A DNA stretch of 64,000 nucleotides from Sphingomonas sp. LC-1 (GTDB taxonomy: Bacteria > Pseudomonadota > Alphaproteobacteria > Sphingomonadales > Sphingomonadaceae). Every line of letters begins with the position of its first letter. Position 1 is the stretch's first letter. The notes below the pieces were generated by a model that did no database searches, was not told where the DNA came from, and saw only the letters and a list, made by a program, of their open reading frames with translations. Below, one piece after another: positions 27,428-37,582 of the stretch. The stretch is taken from assembly GCF_025371035.1 (NCBI RefSeq), contig NZ_JANZXB010000003.1:62001-126000 (forward strand), given 5' to 3'. The translations under genes were made by a program, and so were the position numbers.

Positions 27428-27518
27428 CCTATATTCCCGATCCCGCCCAAACGTCATCAAAGCGCAATGAACCGGCCCCAAGGGCTCGCCGCATAATCCT
27501 TTGGGGGGAATCCAGATC

Positions 27519-29876
27519 ATGACTTCGTTCAACCCGCGTTTTGCGGGGCGGTTCTTTGCGTCCAGTGCGCTTGCTCTTCTGATCGCCACGCCTGCTCTTG
27601 CAGCCGAGCCCGAACCGGCCAAGACGACCGCGCCCGACGACCAGAAGACCACCGCCGATGGCGCGTTGAACGAGGTCATCGTTACCGCCGAGAAGCGCCC
27701 GCAGAGCCTGCAGAAGACACCGATCGCCATCTCGGTCCTGTCGGCGGAGGATCTCCAGAACCGCCATGTCCAGTCGCTGGTCGACCTGCAGGACGGCGCG
27801 ATCCCGTCGCTCCGTGTCGCGCCCTTCTATTCGCGCAACTCCGCGCTGATCATGAACATCCGCGGTATCGGCGTGCTGGCCGACAGCAACCAGCCCGCGC
27901 GCGACCAGGGCGTCGGCGTCTATATCGATGGCGTGTATCTGGGCCGCGCCCAGGGCCTGGGCACCGCGCTCTACGATATCGAGAGCATCGAAGTGCTCAA
28001 AGGTCCGCAGGGCACTTTGTTCGGCCGCAATACCGAGGGCGGCGCGGTCAGCATCGTGACCAAGAAGCCCACCGGCGAATCTGGCCTGACCGCGACTGCG
28101 GGCATCGGCAATTTCGGCAACCGCAAGGCCGAGGCGCATCTTAACCTGCCCGAATGGCATAATTTCAGTGTGAAGCTGGACGGCATCGTCACCAAGCGCA
28201 ACGGGTTGGTCGACAATCCGCTGCCCGGCCAGGCGGACTTCAACGGTTTCGACCGGCACGGTGCGCATGTCGAGGTTTTGTGGAAGCCGGAAGGTGGCGT
28301 CAGCGCCAACTATGCCTTCGACACCTCCTATGACGCTTCGACCCCGCTTTATCTCCAGACGATCACGGCCGGCACGCTGACCCGCGCGCCCGCTCTGCCG
28401 CTCCAGCCCGACCGGGTGCGCACCGCCAGCATCGGCGTGCCGCAGCAGGAAAGCATCGGCAAGACGCATGGCCATCGCCTGACGCTCGGCCTCGACCTGG
28501 CGCCGGGCCTCCAGCTCAAGTCGATCACCGCCTATCGCGAACTCGACCAGAGCCAGTATGACAATGGCGGCCAGAACAGCACCACCTATAAGCCGAACGG
28601 CAGCTTCAGCCGCTACAGCCTGGCGGGCTTCGCGCAGGACCAGTTCAGCCAGGAAATCCAGCTGATCGGCGACAGCCCTCGCCTGAAATATGTCGCGGGT
28701 GCGATGGCCTATCGCGAGCATACCACCGACAATGCCCAGGCGTTCAACACGATGACGTGGAACGCCGACGGCACCGCCGCGACTGTCGCCACCTACAACA
28801 TCGCCACCGTCCCCTTCGACCGCGCCAGCCGGATCACGACGCGCAGCATCGGCGCCTTCGGCCAGGCGACCTGGACCCCGGCGATCCTGTCAGACCGGCT
28901 GCACGTCACGGGCGGCGCGCGCTACACCCGCGACATGAAGCATGGCGCGCTGTTCATCGTGAACGGCAAGACGCCCAATGTCGACGGCGTGGTGGCCCCG
29001 CGCAAGCTGGATGCGGCGTGGTCGCGCGTCGATCCGCTGGTGACGCTCGCCTATGACGTGACCGACGCCGTGCACGTCTATGGCAAATGGTCGGAGGGGT
29101 ATAAGTCGGGCGGCGCCAATTCGCGCTCGCTGCGTTACGCCCCGTTCAATCCGGAAACGCTGTCGATGTTCGAAGTGGGCGCCAAGAGCGAGTTTCTCGA
29201 CCGCCGCGTCCGCCTGAACCTGGCCGCCTATACCGGCGCGTACAAGGCGATTCAGATCGACTTCCAGGCGAACTATCTCCAGGTCGATGCGCAGGGCAAT
29301 CTGCTCCAGACCAACCGCACCACCATCGAGACGACCAATGCACCCGGCACCGGCCGCGCCAAGGGTGTCGAGGCGGAGCTGACCGTCGCGCCGATGGCAG
29401 GCCTGACGCTCAGCGCCAGCTATTCCTATAACGACGTGACGATCCCGGCGACGGTGAATCCGTTTCCGCAAGGGGCGAGCGGCGTGATCGTGACCACGCC
29501 GATCAAAATCTATCCGGTCTACACGCCCGCGCACGCCGCGAGCGGGTCGATCGATTACGATCGGCCGATGGGCGACTATAGCCTGGTCGCGCATCTCGAT
29601 GGCAATTACGACAGCGGCTTCTATGCCAGCTACAACGACCCCGCGCCGGGGGTGAGCCAGCCCAAGGGCGACCCGGGCTTTGTCGTCAACGGCCGGGTCG
29701 GCGTGACCGACATCGCGCTGAACGATACGGGCGCACGGCTCAGCGTCTCGGCCTGGGCGCGCAACCTGCTGAACGAGCAGCATATGTTCTACAAGGGGCT
29801 GAGCACCCTGACCGGCGTGTCGGGCTTCTTCAACGAACCGCGCACCTATGGCCTCGAAGCCACGGTGAAGTTCTGA
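27519..29876 (+). CDS. TonB-dependent receptor
   Basis: Outer-membrane transporter (785 aa). Signal peptide ends near PALAAEP; TonB-box-like EVIVTAEKRPQSLQKTPIAISV; plug landmarks NIRGIGV, GVGVYIDGVYLGR and IEVLKGPQGTLFGRNTEGGAVSIVTKK; barrel ending in YGLEATVKF. ATG 27519 is preceded by GGGGGGAA. The stop overlaps the start of the next gene (TGATG), a secreted phosphatase, so the two are co-translated. The IS-type plug (QGTLFGRN) is the common sphingomonad class; the substrate is unknown but may be the phosphatase product or substrate. Confidence 0.92.
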   Translation: MTSFNPRFAGRFFASSALALLIATPALAAEPEPAKTTAPDDQKTTADGALNEVIVTAEKRPQSLQKTPIAISVLSAEDLQNRHVQSLVDLQDGAIPSLRVAPFYSRNSALIMNIRGIGVLADSNQPARDQGVGVYIDGVYLGRAQGLGTALYDIESIEVLKGPQGTLFGRNTEGGAVSIVTKKPTGESGLTATAGIGNFGNRKAEAHLNLPEWHNFSVKLDGIVTKRNGLVDNPLPGQADFNGFDRHGAHVEVLWKPEGGVSANYAFDTSYDASTPLYLQTITAGTLTRAPALPLQPDRVRTASIGVPQQESIGKTHGHRLTLGLDLAPGLQLKSITAYRELDQSQYDNGGQNSTTYKPNGSFSRYSLAGFAQDQFSQEIQLIGDSPRLKYVAGAMAYREHTTDNAQAFNTMTWNADGTAATVATYNIATVPFDRASRITTRSIGAFGQATWTPAILSDRLHVTGGARYTRDMKHGALFIVNGKTPNVDGVVAPRKLDAAWSRVDPLVTLAYDVTDAVHVYGKWSEGYKSGGANSRSLRYAPFNPETLSMFEVGAKSEFLDRRVRLNLAAYTGAYKAIQIDFQANYLQVDAQGNLLQTNRTTIETTNAPGTGRAKGVEAELTVAPMAGLTLSASYSYNDVTIPATVNPFPQGASGVIVTTPIKIYPVYTPAHAASGSIDYDRPMGDYSLVAHLDGNYDSGFYASYNDPAPGVSQPKGDPGFVVNGRVGVTDIALNDTGARLSVSAWARNLLNEQHMFYKGLSTLTGVSGFFNEPRTYGLEATVKF

Positions 29877-30715
29877 TGCGTGCAGCCATCGCGATCGCGG
29901 TGCTGTTGGCAGTACCGGCAGGGGTGGGGGCTTTGGCCTCCACCCCCGTGGCGGCCCCCGCGCACAGCCGCGTCCTGCCGCTACAGGGCGGGCGCAACTT
30001 CCGCGATCTGGGCGGCTATCGCACCGCCGATGGCCGGACGGTGAAATGGGGGCTGCTCTATCGCTCGGGCGAGATGCATGATCTGACGCGAGCGGATTAC
30101 GCCTATCTGCAAAAGCTGGGCATCCGCACCGTCTGCGACTTTCGCGACACGCGCGAGCGGGCGGGCGAGCCGACGCTCTGGCCCGCCGGTCGGAAGCCGA
30201 AGGTGCTGAGCGACGATTACACGCTCGACGTCAGCGCCATGAAGCTGCCCGGCGATCCTGCCACCTGGACGCATGAGCAGGTCGTGACGGCAATGACCGC
30301 GACCTATCCGCAGCTGCTCGACCAGTTCAACGGCCAGTACCGCCGTATGTTCGCCGAACTGCTGGCGGGCGACGTGCCGCTGGCCTTTCACTGTACGGCG
30401 GGCAAGGACCGCACCGGCGTCGCGGCCGCGCTGTTGCTGACCGCGCTGGGCGTGCCGAGGGCGACGATCATAGACGACTATCTGCTGTCCAACCAGCATA
30501 TGGCGCCTAGCCCTGCGCACCCGACCGGCTTCTGGGCCCGGCTCTCGCCCGAAGCCGCACGCACCTTCGCCGGGGTCGACCGCCGCTATATCGACGCGGT
30601 GTTCGCGGTGACCGACCGCCATCCGGGCGGGACGATGGGGTTTCTCAAGGACGAAATGGGCCTGGGGCCAAGCCAGATCGCCAAGCTGCGTGCGCTATAC
30701 CTGACCAAGGGGTGA
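29876..30715 (+). CDS. Exported tyrosine-type (protein/lipid) phosphatase
   Basis: A 279-residue exported phosphatase with a signal peptide (about residues 1-22), the NFRDLGGY segment near residue 40 and the CX5R active site HCTAGKDRTG (C about 173). This combination is typical of the bacterial tyrosine/triple-specificity phosphatases (LipA and Mycobacterium PtpB types), which can hydrolyse phosphotyrosine, phosphoinositides or other phosphomonoesters. It overlaps the TBDR stop. Together they could release and import a phosphorylated nutrient. It is followed by a strong hairpin at 30721. Confidence 0.88.
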   Translation: MRAAIAIAVLLAVPAGVGALASTPVAAPAHSRVLPLQGGRNFRDLGGYRTADGRTVKWGLLYRSGEMHDLTRADYAYLQKLGIRTVCDFRDTRERAGEPTLWPAGRKPKVLSDDYTLDVSAMKLPGDPATWTHEQVVTAMTATYPQLLDQFNGQYRRMFAELLAGDVPLAFHCTAGKDRTGVAAALLLTALGVPRATIIDDYLLSNQHMAPSPAHPTGFWARLSPEAARTFAGVDRRYIDAVFAVTDRHPGGTMGFLKDEMGLGPSQIAKLRALYLTKG

Positions 30716-30720
30716 CCGTC

Positions 30721-30745
30721 ATTCCTCCCCTCACAGGGGAGGAAT
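30721..30745. terminator. Terminator-like hairpin after the phosphatase gene
   Basis: ATTCCTCCCC-TCACA-GGGGAGGAAT, a perfect 10-base stem starting five bases after the phosphatase stop. It ends the TBDR-phosphatase transcript before the promoter of the next operon. Confidence 0.65.
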
Positions 30746-30800
30746 TAGCGTTCTTGCCTAAACGACGATCCTCCAAAACCAGAGCCTCTACATAAATCGA

Positions 30801-30840
30801 TTGTGACGTCCGCGTCATCGACCCGTCATCACAATCACAT
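30801..30840 (+). promoter_or_regulatory. PhoB-box-like direct repeats
   Basis: Four 7-base units spaced by 4 bases (period 11): TTGTGAC, GCGTCAT, CCGTCAT, ATCACAT. The two central units (30812-30829) match the CTGTCAT-N4-CTGTCAT Pho box in 5 and 6 of 7 positions, in the orientation of the downstream TBDR-phytase operon and 96 bases from its start codon. This suggests control by phosphate starvation. Confidence 0.55.
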
Positions 30841-30924
30841 CGTAGCGTAACAAACCCCGGCCACGGGGGCGGAACGACCGGCGCCGGGGGGTGTCGGCAC
30901 GACCAAGCGCCCAAGGGGAACATC

Positions 30925-33726
30925 ATGCACGTCGTCCGTTGCGGAATCCGCGGTCTCGCGGGGGCCTCTCTCATCGCATTGGGCTTTGCCGCCATGCCGG
31001 CGCTCGCCATGAGCCCCGATGCGGACGCGGCATCGGCGGGCGTGCCCGTTTCGGGGCCGATCCTGTCGGGGCGTATCTATGACGCGACCGGTGTCGCGCT
31101 GCCGGGTGCGCGGGTCGTGGTTGAGGGAACGGGCGCGCAGGCGACCACCAATCTCCAGGGTGAATTCAGCATCGTCACCCCCGAGGCGCCGGGCGACGTC
31201 ACGCTGCTGATCGACTATCTCGGCCGTCCGCCCGTCACCCGCGTCGTGGCCGCGGCGGATCGCGGTCGCGACGTCTCGCTGACCCTGCCCGCGGCCAGCG
31301 GTGAGCCTGGCGACATCGTCGTCATCGGCGCCTCGCTGCTCGACAATACCGCGCGCGCGCTGAATCAGCAGCGGACCGCCGACAACACCGTCACCATCAT
31401 CTCGTCGGACGCGATCGGCCGCTTCCCCGATCCCAACATCGCCGAAGCGCTGCAGCGCGCGCCCGGCGTCGGCATCGAGCGCGACCAGGGCGAGGGCCGC
31501 TATATCAACGTGCGCGGCGCGCCGAGCGAATGGTCGGCCATCTCGGTCGACGGCATCCAGATTCCTGCGGTCGATCCGACGACCCGCGCCGTCGACCTCG
31601 ACACACTGCCGTCCGACATCGTCGCCAATCTGGAAGTCACCAAGTCGCTGCTCCCCTATCAGGATGCGGATTCGATCGCGGGCGCGGTCAACATCACCAC
31701 CCGCTCGCCCTTCGACCGCAAGGGCTTTGCGCTGACCGGCATGGCGGGGGCGAGCTACAACCAATATGGCAAGGGCAGCGACTATCGCGGATCGGCTGCG
31801 GTCAGCGACACGTTCGGCCCCGATCGCCAGTTCGGCTTGCTCTTCTCGGGCAGCTATTCGCGCACCCATCGCCGCCCCGACAATGTCGAGAACACCTGGA
31901 GCCAGACGCCCGCCGGCCTTCGCGTCACCGAGACGCTGTTCAAGGATTACGACACCAAGCGCCAGCGGATCGCAGGGACGGGCGCGTTCGAATGGCGCCC
32001 GACCGACGCGACGCACGCCTGGGTGCGCGGCACCTATGCCCGGTTCGAGGATGACGAGTTCCGCGACCGCATCGGTATCCTGTGGAGCGAGGGCACGCTG
32101 CAGGCCGGATCGACCGACCGTGCCGCCACCTATCGCAACACCCGCATCGAAAAGCAGGTGCGCCACCGCAAGCAGGTCAACGAGATCTGGTCGGCGACCG
32201 CAGGCATCGAACAGCGGCTGGGCGAGGGCACGATCCGCGCCGATGTCGCCTATAGCGAAAGCTCGCAAACCTATCCGCGCCGGGACGAGCTGCTGTTCCG
32301 TTCCTCGCTGCGGCCGACCTTGTCCTATGATTTCAGCAATGCCGACCTGCCCAACTATTCGCTGTTCACGACGAAGGAGCATCTTCAGACCGGCACCTTC
32401 GCCTTCCGCGAAAACGCCTATCGCTCGAACACGACCAAGAATGACGAACTGACCGTCGCCATCCGCTCCGACCTGCCGGTGGGGGACACCGTCACTTTCT
32501 CGTCCGGGGGCAAATATCGCGAACGGCATATCAATGCCGATGAGGAGCGGTTCCGCGATCGCCGTTCGTCCGCCGCGCCGAGCCAGAGCCTGGCCGGGCT
32601 GCTGTCCGACGAGGATTCGCGCAATTTCGACTATGATGTCGGCAAGCGGTTCGATACCGGGCTGGCCGACGCCTATTTCGACGCGACCAAGGCCGCGTCC
32701 GAGCGTCGTCTGCCCCAGTCGCTGACCGCCGATTATACGGCGGAGGAAAAGATCCTCGGCCTGTTCGGCATGGCGAAGTACGTCAAGGACGGCACGACCC
32801 TGATCGCGGGTCTGCGCGTCGAGACCACCGATTTCGACGCCCAAGCGCCCAGCGTCTCGCGCACCGGCGCGGTCGTGACCGCGCGCGGGCATAATGGCTA
32901 TACCGACTTTTTCCCGAACCTGACGCTGCGCCAGGCCTTCACGCCCAACCTGATCCTGCGCGCCGCGCTCAGCCGTGCGATCAACCGCCCCAATTTCCCG
33001 CAAATCGCGCCGCGTGTGCTGGAAACTACCGAGGGCAACACGGTGCGGGTCGAGTTCGGCAATCCGGACCTGAAGCCGACCCTGTCGAACAATGCCGATG
33101 CGGGGCTGGAATATTACATCCGGCCGCTGGGCGTGATCTCGGTCAACGGCTTCTACAAGGATCTGTCCGACTATCGCTACACGCTGAACAACACCGGCGT
33201 TTACAACGGCGTGGGCGGTGCGATCCTCAGCCGCCCGATCAATGCGCAGCACGGCGAGCTCTACGGCGTCGAGCTCAACTGGCAGCAGCATTTCAGCTTC
33301 CTGCCGGGCGTGCTGGGCGGGCTCGGCGTGTTCGCTAACTACACCTATACCAAGGGGCATGCGACTTTCGACGCCGTCTATGGCGGGCGCAGCCGCTTCG
33401 CGCTGCCGGGCCAGTCGACCCATATGTGGAACGCGAGCGTCTTCTACGAGCGAGGGCCGGTCAATGTTCGCGTCGCCTATACCAAGCGCAGCGACTATCT
33501 GGACGAGATCAACGCCGACAACCCCGCGCTCGACCTGTATTGGGAGGGGCGCGGCCAGCTCGACGTGACGGGCAGCGTGCAGCTCGCCCGTGGCATCAAC
33601 CTGTTCGCCGAGGGCAAGAACCTGACCAACACGCCGGGCGTGCGCTATTTTGGCGAGCGGTTCCGCACCTATGAGTATGAGAAGTTCGGCTACACCGTGT
33701 TCGGTGGCGTGCGGGTGAAGCTGTGA
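30925..33726 (+). CDS. TonB-dependent receptor, TonB-Xanth-Caul type
   Basis: Large TBDR (933 aa). Signal peptide (about 1-29), then a carboxypeptidase-regulatory-like beta-sandwich (about 47-125, SGRIYDATGVALPGARVVVEGT), the TonB-box region DIVVIGA, and the plug with FPDPNIAEALQRAPGVGIERDQGEGRYINVRGA, typical of the TIGR01782-like group. The barrel ends YTVFGGVRVKL. The stop overlaps the phytase start, and a PhoB-like site lies upstream. It probably imports phytate-derived or other phosphorylated compounds. This receptor class also includes sugar transporters, so the substrate is inferred. Confidence 0.92.
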   Translation: MHVVRCGIRGLAGASLIALGFAAMPALAMSPDADAASAGVPVSGPILSGRIYDATGVALPGARVVVEGTGAQATTNLQGEFSIVTPEAPGDVTLLIDYLGRPPVTRVVAAADRGRDVSLTLPAASGEPGDIVVIGASLLDNTARALNQQRTADNTVTIISSDAIGRFPDPNIAEALQRAPGVGIERDQGEGRYINVRGAPSEWSAISVDGIQIPAVDPTTRAVDLDTLPSDIVANLEVTKSLLPYQDADSIAGAVNITTRSPFDRKGFALTGMAGASYNQYGKGSDYRGSAAVSDTFGPDRQFGLLFSGSYSRTHRRPDNVENTWSQTPAGLRVTETLFKDYDTKRQRIAGTGAFEWRPTDATHAWVRGTYARFEDDEFRDRIGILWSEGTLQAGSTDRAATYRNTRIEKQVRHRKQVNEIWSATAGIEQRLGEGTIRADVAYSESSQTYPRRDELLFRSSLRPTLSYDFSNADLPNYSLFTTKEHLQTGTFAFRENAYRSNTTKNDELTVAIRSDLPVGDTVTFSSGGKYRERHINADEERFRDRRSSAAPSQSLAGLLSDEDSRNFDYDVGKRFDTGLADAYFDATKAASERRLPQSLTADYTAEEKILGLFGMAKYVKDGTTLIAGLRVETTDFDAQAPSVSRTGAVVTARGHNGYTDFFPNLTLRQAFTPNLILRAALSRAINRPNFPQIAPRVLETTEGNTVRVEFGNPDLKPTLSNNADAGLEYYIRPLGVISVNGFYKDLSDYRYTLNNTGVYNGVGGAILSRPINAQHGELYGVELNWQQHFSFLPGVLGGLGVFANYTYTKGHATFDAVYGGRSRFALPGQSTHMWNASVFYERGPVNVRVAYTKRSDYLDEINADNPALDLYWEGRGQLDVTGSVQLARGINLFAEGKNLTNTPGVRYFGERFRTYEYEKFGYTVFGGVRVKL

Positions 33727-34745
33727 GGGCCGCGTTCCTCGCGCTGCTGCTCGCGGGATGCGCCAGCGTGCCCGCGGCCACGCCGACCGCCGAGGCGCCG
33801 GTGATCGCCGCAAGCGCCGAGACCGATCCTGTCGACAGCAGCTCCGATGCGGCGGACGATCCCGCCATCTGGCGCAACGCGGCCAATCCCGCTGCCAGCC
33901 TGGTGATCGGCACCGACAAGCAGGCGGGCATCCATGTCTATGACCTGAAGGGCAAGCGCCTGTCCTTCACCCCCGCCGCGCGGCTCAACAATGTCGACCT
34001 GCGCGACATGGGGCCTGGACGGGTGATCGTCGCCGCCAGCGACCGGGCGGACACTGCACAGGCGCATGTCGCGCTGTTCACCCTCGACACCGTCGCCCGC
34101 CGACTGGTGCCGATGGGTCGCTATCCGGTGGGGGCGGGGGAGGCCTATGGCATGTGCCTGTGGACCCGCGCCAGAGACAAGGTGCTGTTCGGCTTTATCG
34201 TGCTGAAGGACGGGCGGATCGACCAGGTCCGCATCGACCTGTCCGGGGCCACCCCGCGCGTAGAGACGGTGCGTAGCATGAAGCTGGGCACCCAGGCCGA
34301 GGGCTGCGTCGTCGATGATCGCACGGGCCTGCTTTACGTGGCGGAGGAGGATGTCGGCCTGTGGCGTTTCGCGGCCGACCCCGCCGCGCCCGGCACCGCC
34401 ACCCCGATCGCACGGGTCGACGGCCGCACCCTCGTCGCCGATGCCGAGGGGCTGGCGCTGGCGCCCCGGGGCGCGAAGGGCGGCTATCTGGTCGTCTCCA
34501 GCCAGGGCGACAACGCCTATACGCTCTATCGCCTGCCGGGCGTGATCTATGCCGGACGCTTCCGTATCGGCGGGGGTGCGATCGACGGGACCAGCGACAC
34601 TGACGGGATCGAGCTGGCGCTGGGCGATTTCGGCCCCGATTATCCCAAGGGGCTGTTCGTGGCGCAGGACGGCGACAATGCGCCAGATACGCAGAATTTC
34701 AAATATGTCAGCTGGGCGGAGGTGACGAAGGCGCTCGGCCTGTAG
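33723..34745 (+). CDS. 3-phytase, beta-propeller type, lipoprotein
   Basis: A 340-residue beta-propeller phytase that releases phosphate from inositol hexakisphosphate. The lipobox LLAGC (cysteine 13) predicts an outer-membrane lipoprotein. BPP motifs include DAADDPAIW near residue 43, LNNVDLR near 88, EGCVVDD near 196 and SDTDGIE near 291, which provide calcium and phosphate contacts. The start overlaps the TBDR stop (ATGA-type, 33723-33726), so the two form one operon. A TBDR next to a BPP phytase is a recurrent sphingomonad pairing. Confidence 0.92.
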   Translation: MRAAFLALLLAGCASVPAATPTAEAPVIAASAETDPVDSSSDAADDPAIWRNAANPAASLVIGTDKQAGIHVYDLKGKRLSFTPAARLNNVDLRDMGPGRVIVAASDRADTAQAHVALFTLDTVARRLVPMGRYPVGAGEAYGMCLWTRARDKVLFGFIVLKDGRIDQVRIDLSGATPRVETVRSMKLGTQAEGCVVDDRTGLLYVAEEDVGLWRFAADPAAPGTATPIARVDGRTLVADAEGLALAPRGAKGGYLVVSSQGDNAYTLYRLPGVIYAGRFRIGGGAIDGTSDTDGIELALGDFGPDYPKGLFVAQDGDNAPDTQNFKYVSWAEVTKALGL

Positions 34746-34752
34746 GACTTGG

Positions 34753-34782
34753 CCCGCCCCTCCCCTGACGGGGAAGGGCGGG
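34753..34782. terminator. Bidirectional terminator-like hairpin
   Basis: A 13-base stem (one mismatch) with a TGAC loop, arms 34753-34765 and 34770-34782, in the 38-base gap between the convergent phytase and TBDR genes. It belongs to the same CCCCTCCCC/GGGGAGGGG-like hairpin type as 20917-20939. Confidence 0.65.
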
Positions 34783-34783
34783 A

Positions 34784-37366
34784 TCAGAACAGCTTGCGCA
34801 CCCCGATCCGGATCGACCGCCCGACGGGATCAATATAGGCGGGCTGGAAGCGGTTGGGCGTATCGCCGTTGCGGTCGGTGACGTTGATCCGATCGTTCAG
34901 CAGATTGTCCACGATGAAGTGGATGCGCATCTTGTCCGTCCACGGCTTGTCGATCAGCTTGTGTGCGTCGATCGAGCTGAAGAACCCCAGAGATGTCAGC
35001 CCCGAAAAGCGCAGGTCGGAGGCAGCGATGTCGCTGCGGATACGGCTCGGCCCCTGGATGCGACCGAAGATACCGGCATTGAACGGCCCATAGGAAAAGA
35101 AGCCGTTCAGATCGACGTCCCAGCGCGGACGCCCGCCCGTGCCGTTCAGCGTCGCACCGTCGAGCAGATCGAGCGCCGGCCCCCCGGTCCTAAGCGTCAA
35201 CCGGTCCTCCAGTCGGTAATTGGTCGTCGCGGTGACCGACAGATAGGGGGGGCGCTTGGACGGGCGAGGCGGCGGGCTGGCCTTGGCGGAGTCGGGGGCG
35301 GGCGGCGCGGCCGGAGGCGTCGGGCTCTTGCCCAGCGGACCGCTGAACGTCAGGGTCAGGCGCAGCTTGCGCTCGCGTTCGAACGCCAGGTTGACCGGGC
35401 GCAGATCGACGCTGATTAGCTGGCCCTGCGCATTGCGGACGAACAGGTCGGGAAAGATCCGCTGGAACGCCGGGGTCGCCCCGCCCAGCGAGGCGGCCTG
35501 GTTGTCGATCCGCGTATCGAGATAATCCAGGCCGAAGCGGATGTCCTTGTCCTTGATCGGCTGTACCGCGATGCCCAGCGTCGTGATCCGCCGCCGTTCG
35601 GGCGCCAGATCGGGATTGCCTCCGAGCAGGGTGGTGACGAGCGTGCTGCGCCCGGTCACATAGTCGAAAAAGGGCGTATTGGGCGTGGCCTGCACCGGCG
35701 CGACGAGTTGCGTGACGGCGGGTGCGGTCTGCGCGACATTGACCGAGGCGTTGAGCTGAACCGGGCCGAACGGCGTCCAGTTCAAACCCCAATTGGACGT
35801 GTTGAGCCGTCCGAAATTCGACACCTGTGATACGCCCGCCATGGCGCTCAACTGCAACTCGCCGAGCAGCGACAGCGCGCCTTCCCGCGCCGATGCGAGG
35901 GGAACGCTGGCATTGACGCTAGCCCCGCGCATAGTGCGCTCGACACCCTCTACCGGCCTCGGTGAGATCAGGGCCAAGTTGGTCGTCGCATCGCTGTCGA
36001 TCCGGCTGTAATCGGTGGTGACGGTCAGCTGAGCTTCGCCCGCGGGCAGGCGGACGACCGGGCCATTAGCGGTCGCCTTGATCCCCAGCGTGTCGGATGC
36101 CGCCCGGCTGCGATTGACGGTACGGGCGGTCGCGATCGCCGGATCGACCGTCGCCATCGGATCGCCGCCCGCATTGATCACGGCCTGCAACGCGCCCAAC
36201 GGCACGCCGGTTTCCGACATGCTGCGCGACACCAGCCGATCGTAATTGCCCGTCACAGTCCAGGTCCAGCGGCGTACATCGCCGGACAGGGTGCCACCTG
36301 CATGCAGCGCCATGCTGGTCGTCCGCTGGTGCAGTACGCTGTCGGGCAGATAGCGATAGAGGAGCGTATCATCGGCAAAGGGAAACGCCCCCAATCCGCC
36401 CGGCACGCGCAGCGTCGCGGGGGCAAGGCCATTCAGCCCCTTGTTCCGATCGGCTTTCATCGACAGCGTCAGCGATCCCGACATGGTCTTGCCGATGGGC
36501 GAAGCCAGCCCGCCCTAAGCCTCGATCGTGTCGGTCAGTGGCTGTAGCGTGCGATAGCGGCCTGGATCGGTGACCGCGACCGGACTATCGGCATAGGCGT
36601 CAAGCGAACGACGCGCGGCCGGATCGGTCGGTACCCCAGCCACCGTCACCGCGCGTCCGGCCAGACGGTCGAGCCGAGGGTCCAGGCTGGCCCCGCCAAC
36701 ACCCGTCACATTGCCTGTCGTCGCGAACATCATATCGGGGTCGGGAACGATGTCGCGCTGACTTTGAAAGACGGGATCGACATGCAGGTGCGTCGCGCTG
36801 AAGGTCAGGCGGCGCGGTCCGTCGATCCGGGCCGAGGTGATCTCGGCATAGTTGGTCGCGCCGCCACCGTCCGTCATCAGGCTGGGGAGCTGCTGCACCG
36901 TCACCGCCCGGAATTTCTTCTTGGTGATGAAGTTCATCACCCGCACCGTCGGCGGATAGCCGAAGCGCGCCGCCTCCTGTTCGGGCAACACCTCGACCCG
37001 CTCCATCGCTTCATAGGGCAGCGACTGAAACTCCGAAAAGCCCGAGACGCGTCGTCCGTTGAGCAGCATCACCGGCTCGCCCCCGCTGACGGAGCTGGTC
37101 AGCGCCTTCATCTTCTTCAACAGGTCACTCAGGCTGGTTGCGCCCATCGCCTCCATCGCCTGGGCATCGAGCACTGCCACCGGCGCGACCGCGCCGATGA
37201 CCGAGCCGGGGATGCGCTTGCCGGTGACGGTGACTTCGGCGGGTGGAACGTCCGTCTGTGGGGCGGGGCTCGCCTCGTCTTGCGCGAAGGCCGGCCCTGA
37301 TAGCCCCAACGCGACAATCGACCATGCCGCGCGGCGCATGGCCGGCGCGTTCCCTTTGCATCCCAT
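34784..37366 (-). pseudogene. TonB-dependent receptor interrupted by one in-frame amber codon
   Basis: Two leftward open frames in the same phase, 37366-36515 (283 codons) and 36484-34784 (566 codons), are separated only by TAG at 36515-36517 and ten sense codons. The first part has a signal peptide, TonB-box-like EVTVTGKR and a plug (VMLLNGRRVSGF, ERVEVLPEQEAARFGYPP). The second is a barrel ending IRIGVRKLF. Together they make an 860-residue receptor. The reading across the stop is TIEA-stop-GGLASPIGKTMSGSL with no loss of frame, so a single base change explains the break. ATG 37366 or 37339 is the start. A sequencing error or stop read-through cannot be excluded. Confidence 0.85.
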
Positions 37367-37582
37367 CGTCCAGCCACTCCCATCGCCGACGTGAAGTCCG
37401 CAAATACTGTGGCAACCATGTCACAATTAAGGCATTTTTCCGCGAAGAGCTTGACGTGCATGTTGAAGAGATCGCGGCATGGGCAAAATGAGCGCGATCC
37501 GAACGACTTATAGCGTCGGGCACGCGAAAGCATTTCGTCGCATCCTCCTCGTGCGACATCTTCGCGAGCGGCCCGAACCGGG

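Noticed and set aside
37405-37450. PhoB-like repeats (CTGTGGC-N4-ATGTCAC) upstream of the interrupted TBDR
   Set aside because: The matches are weak and lie in the wrong orientation for the leftward gene.
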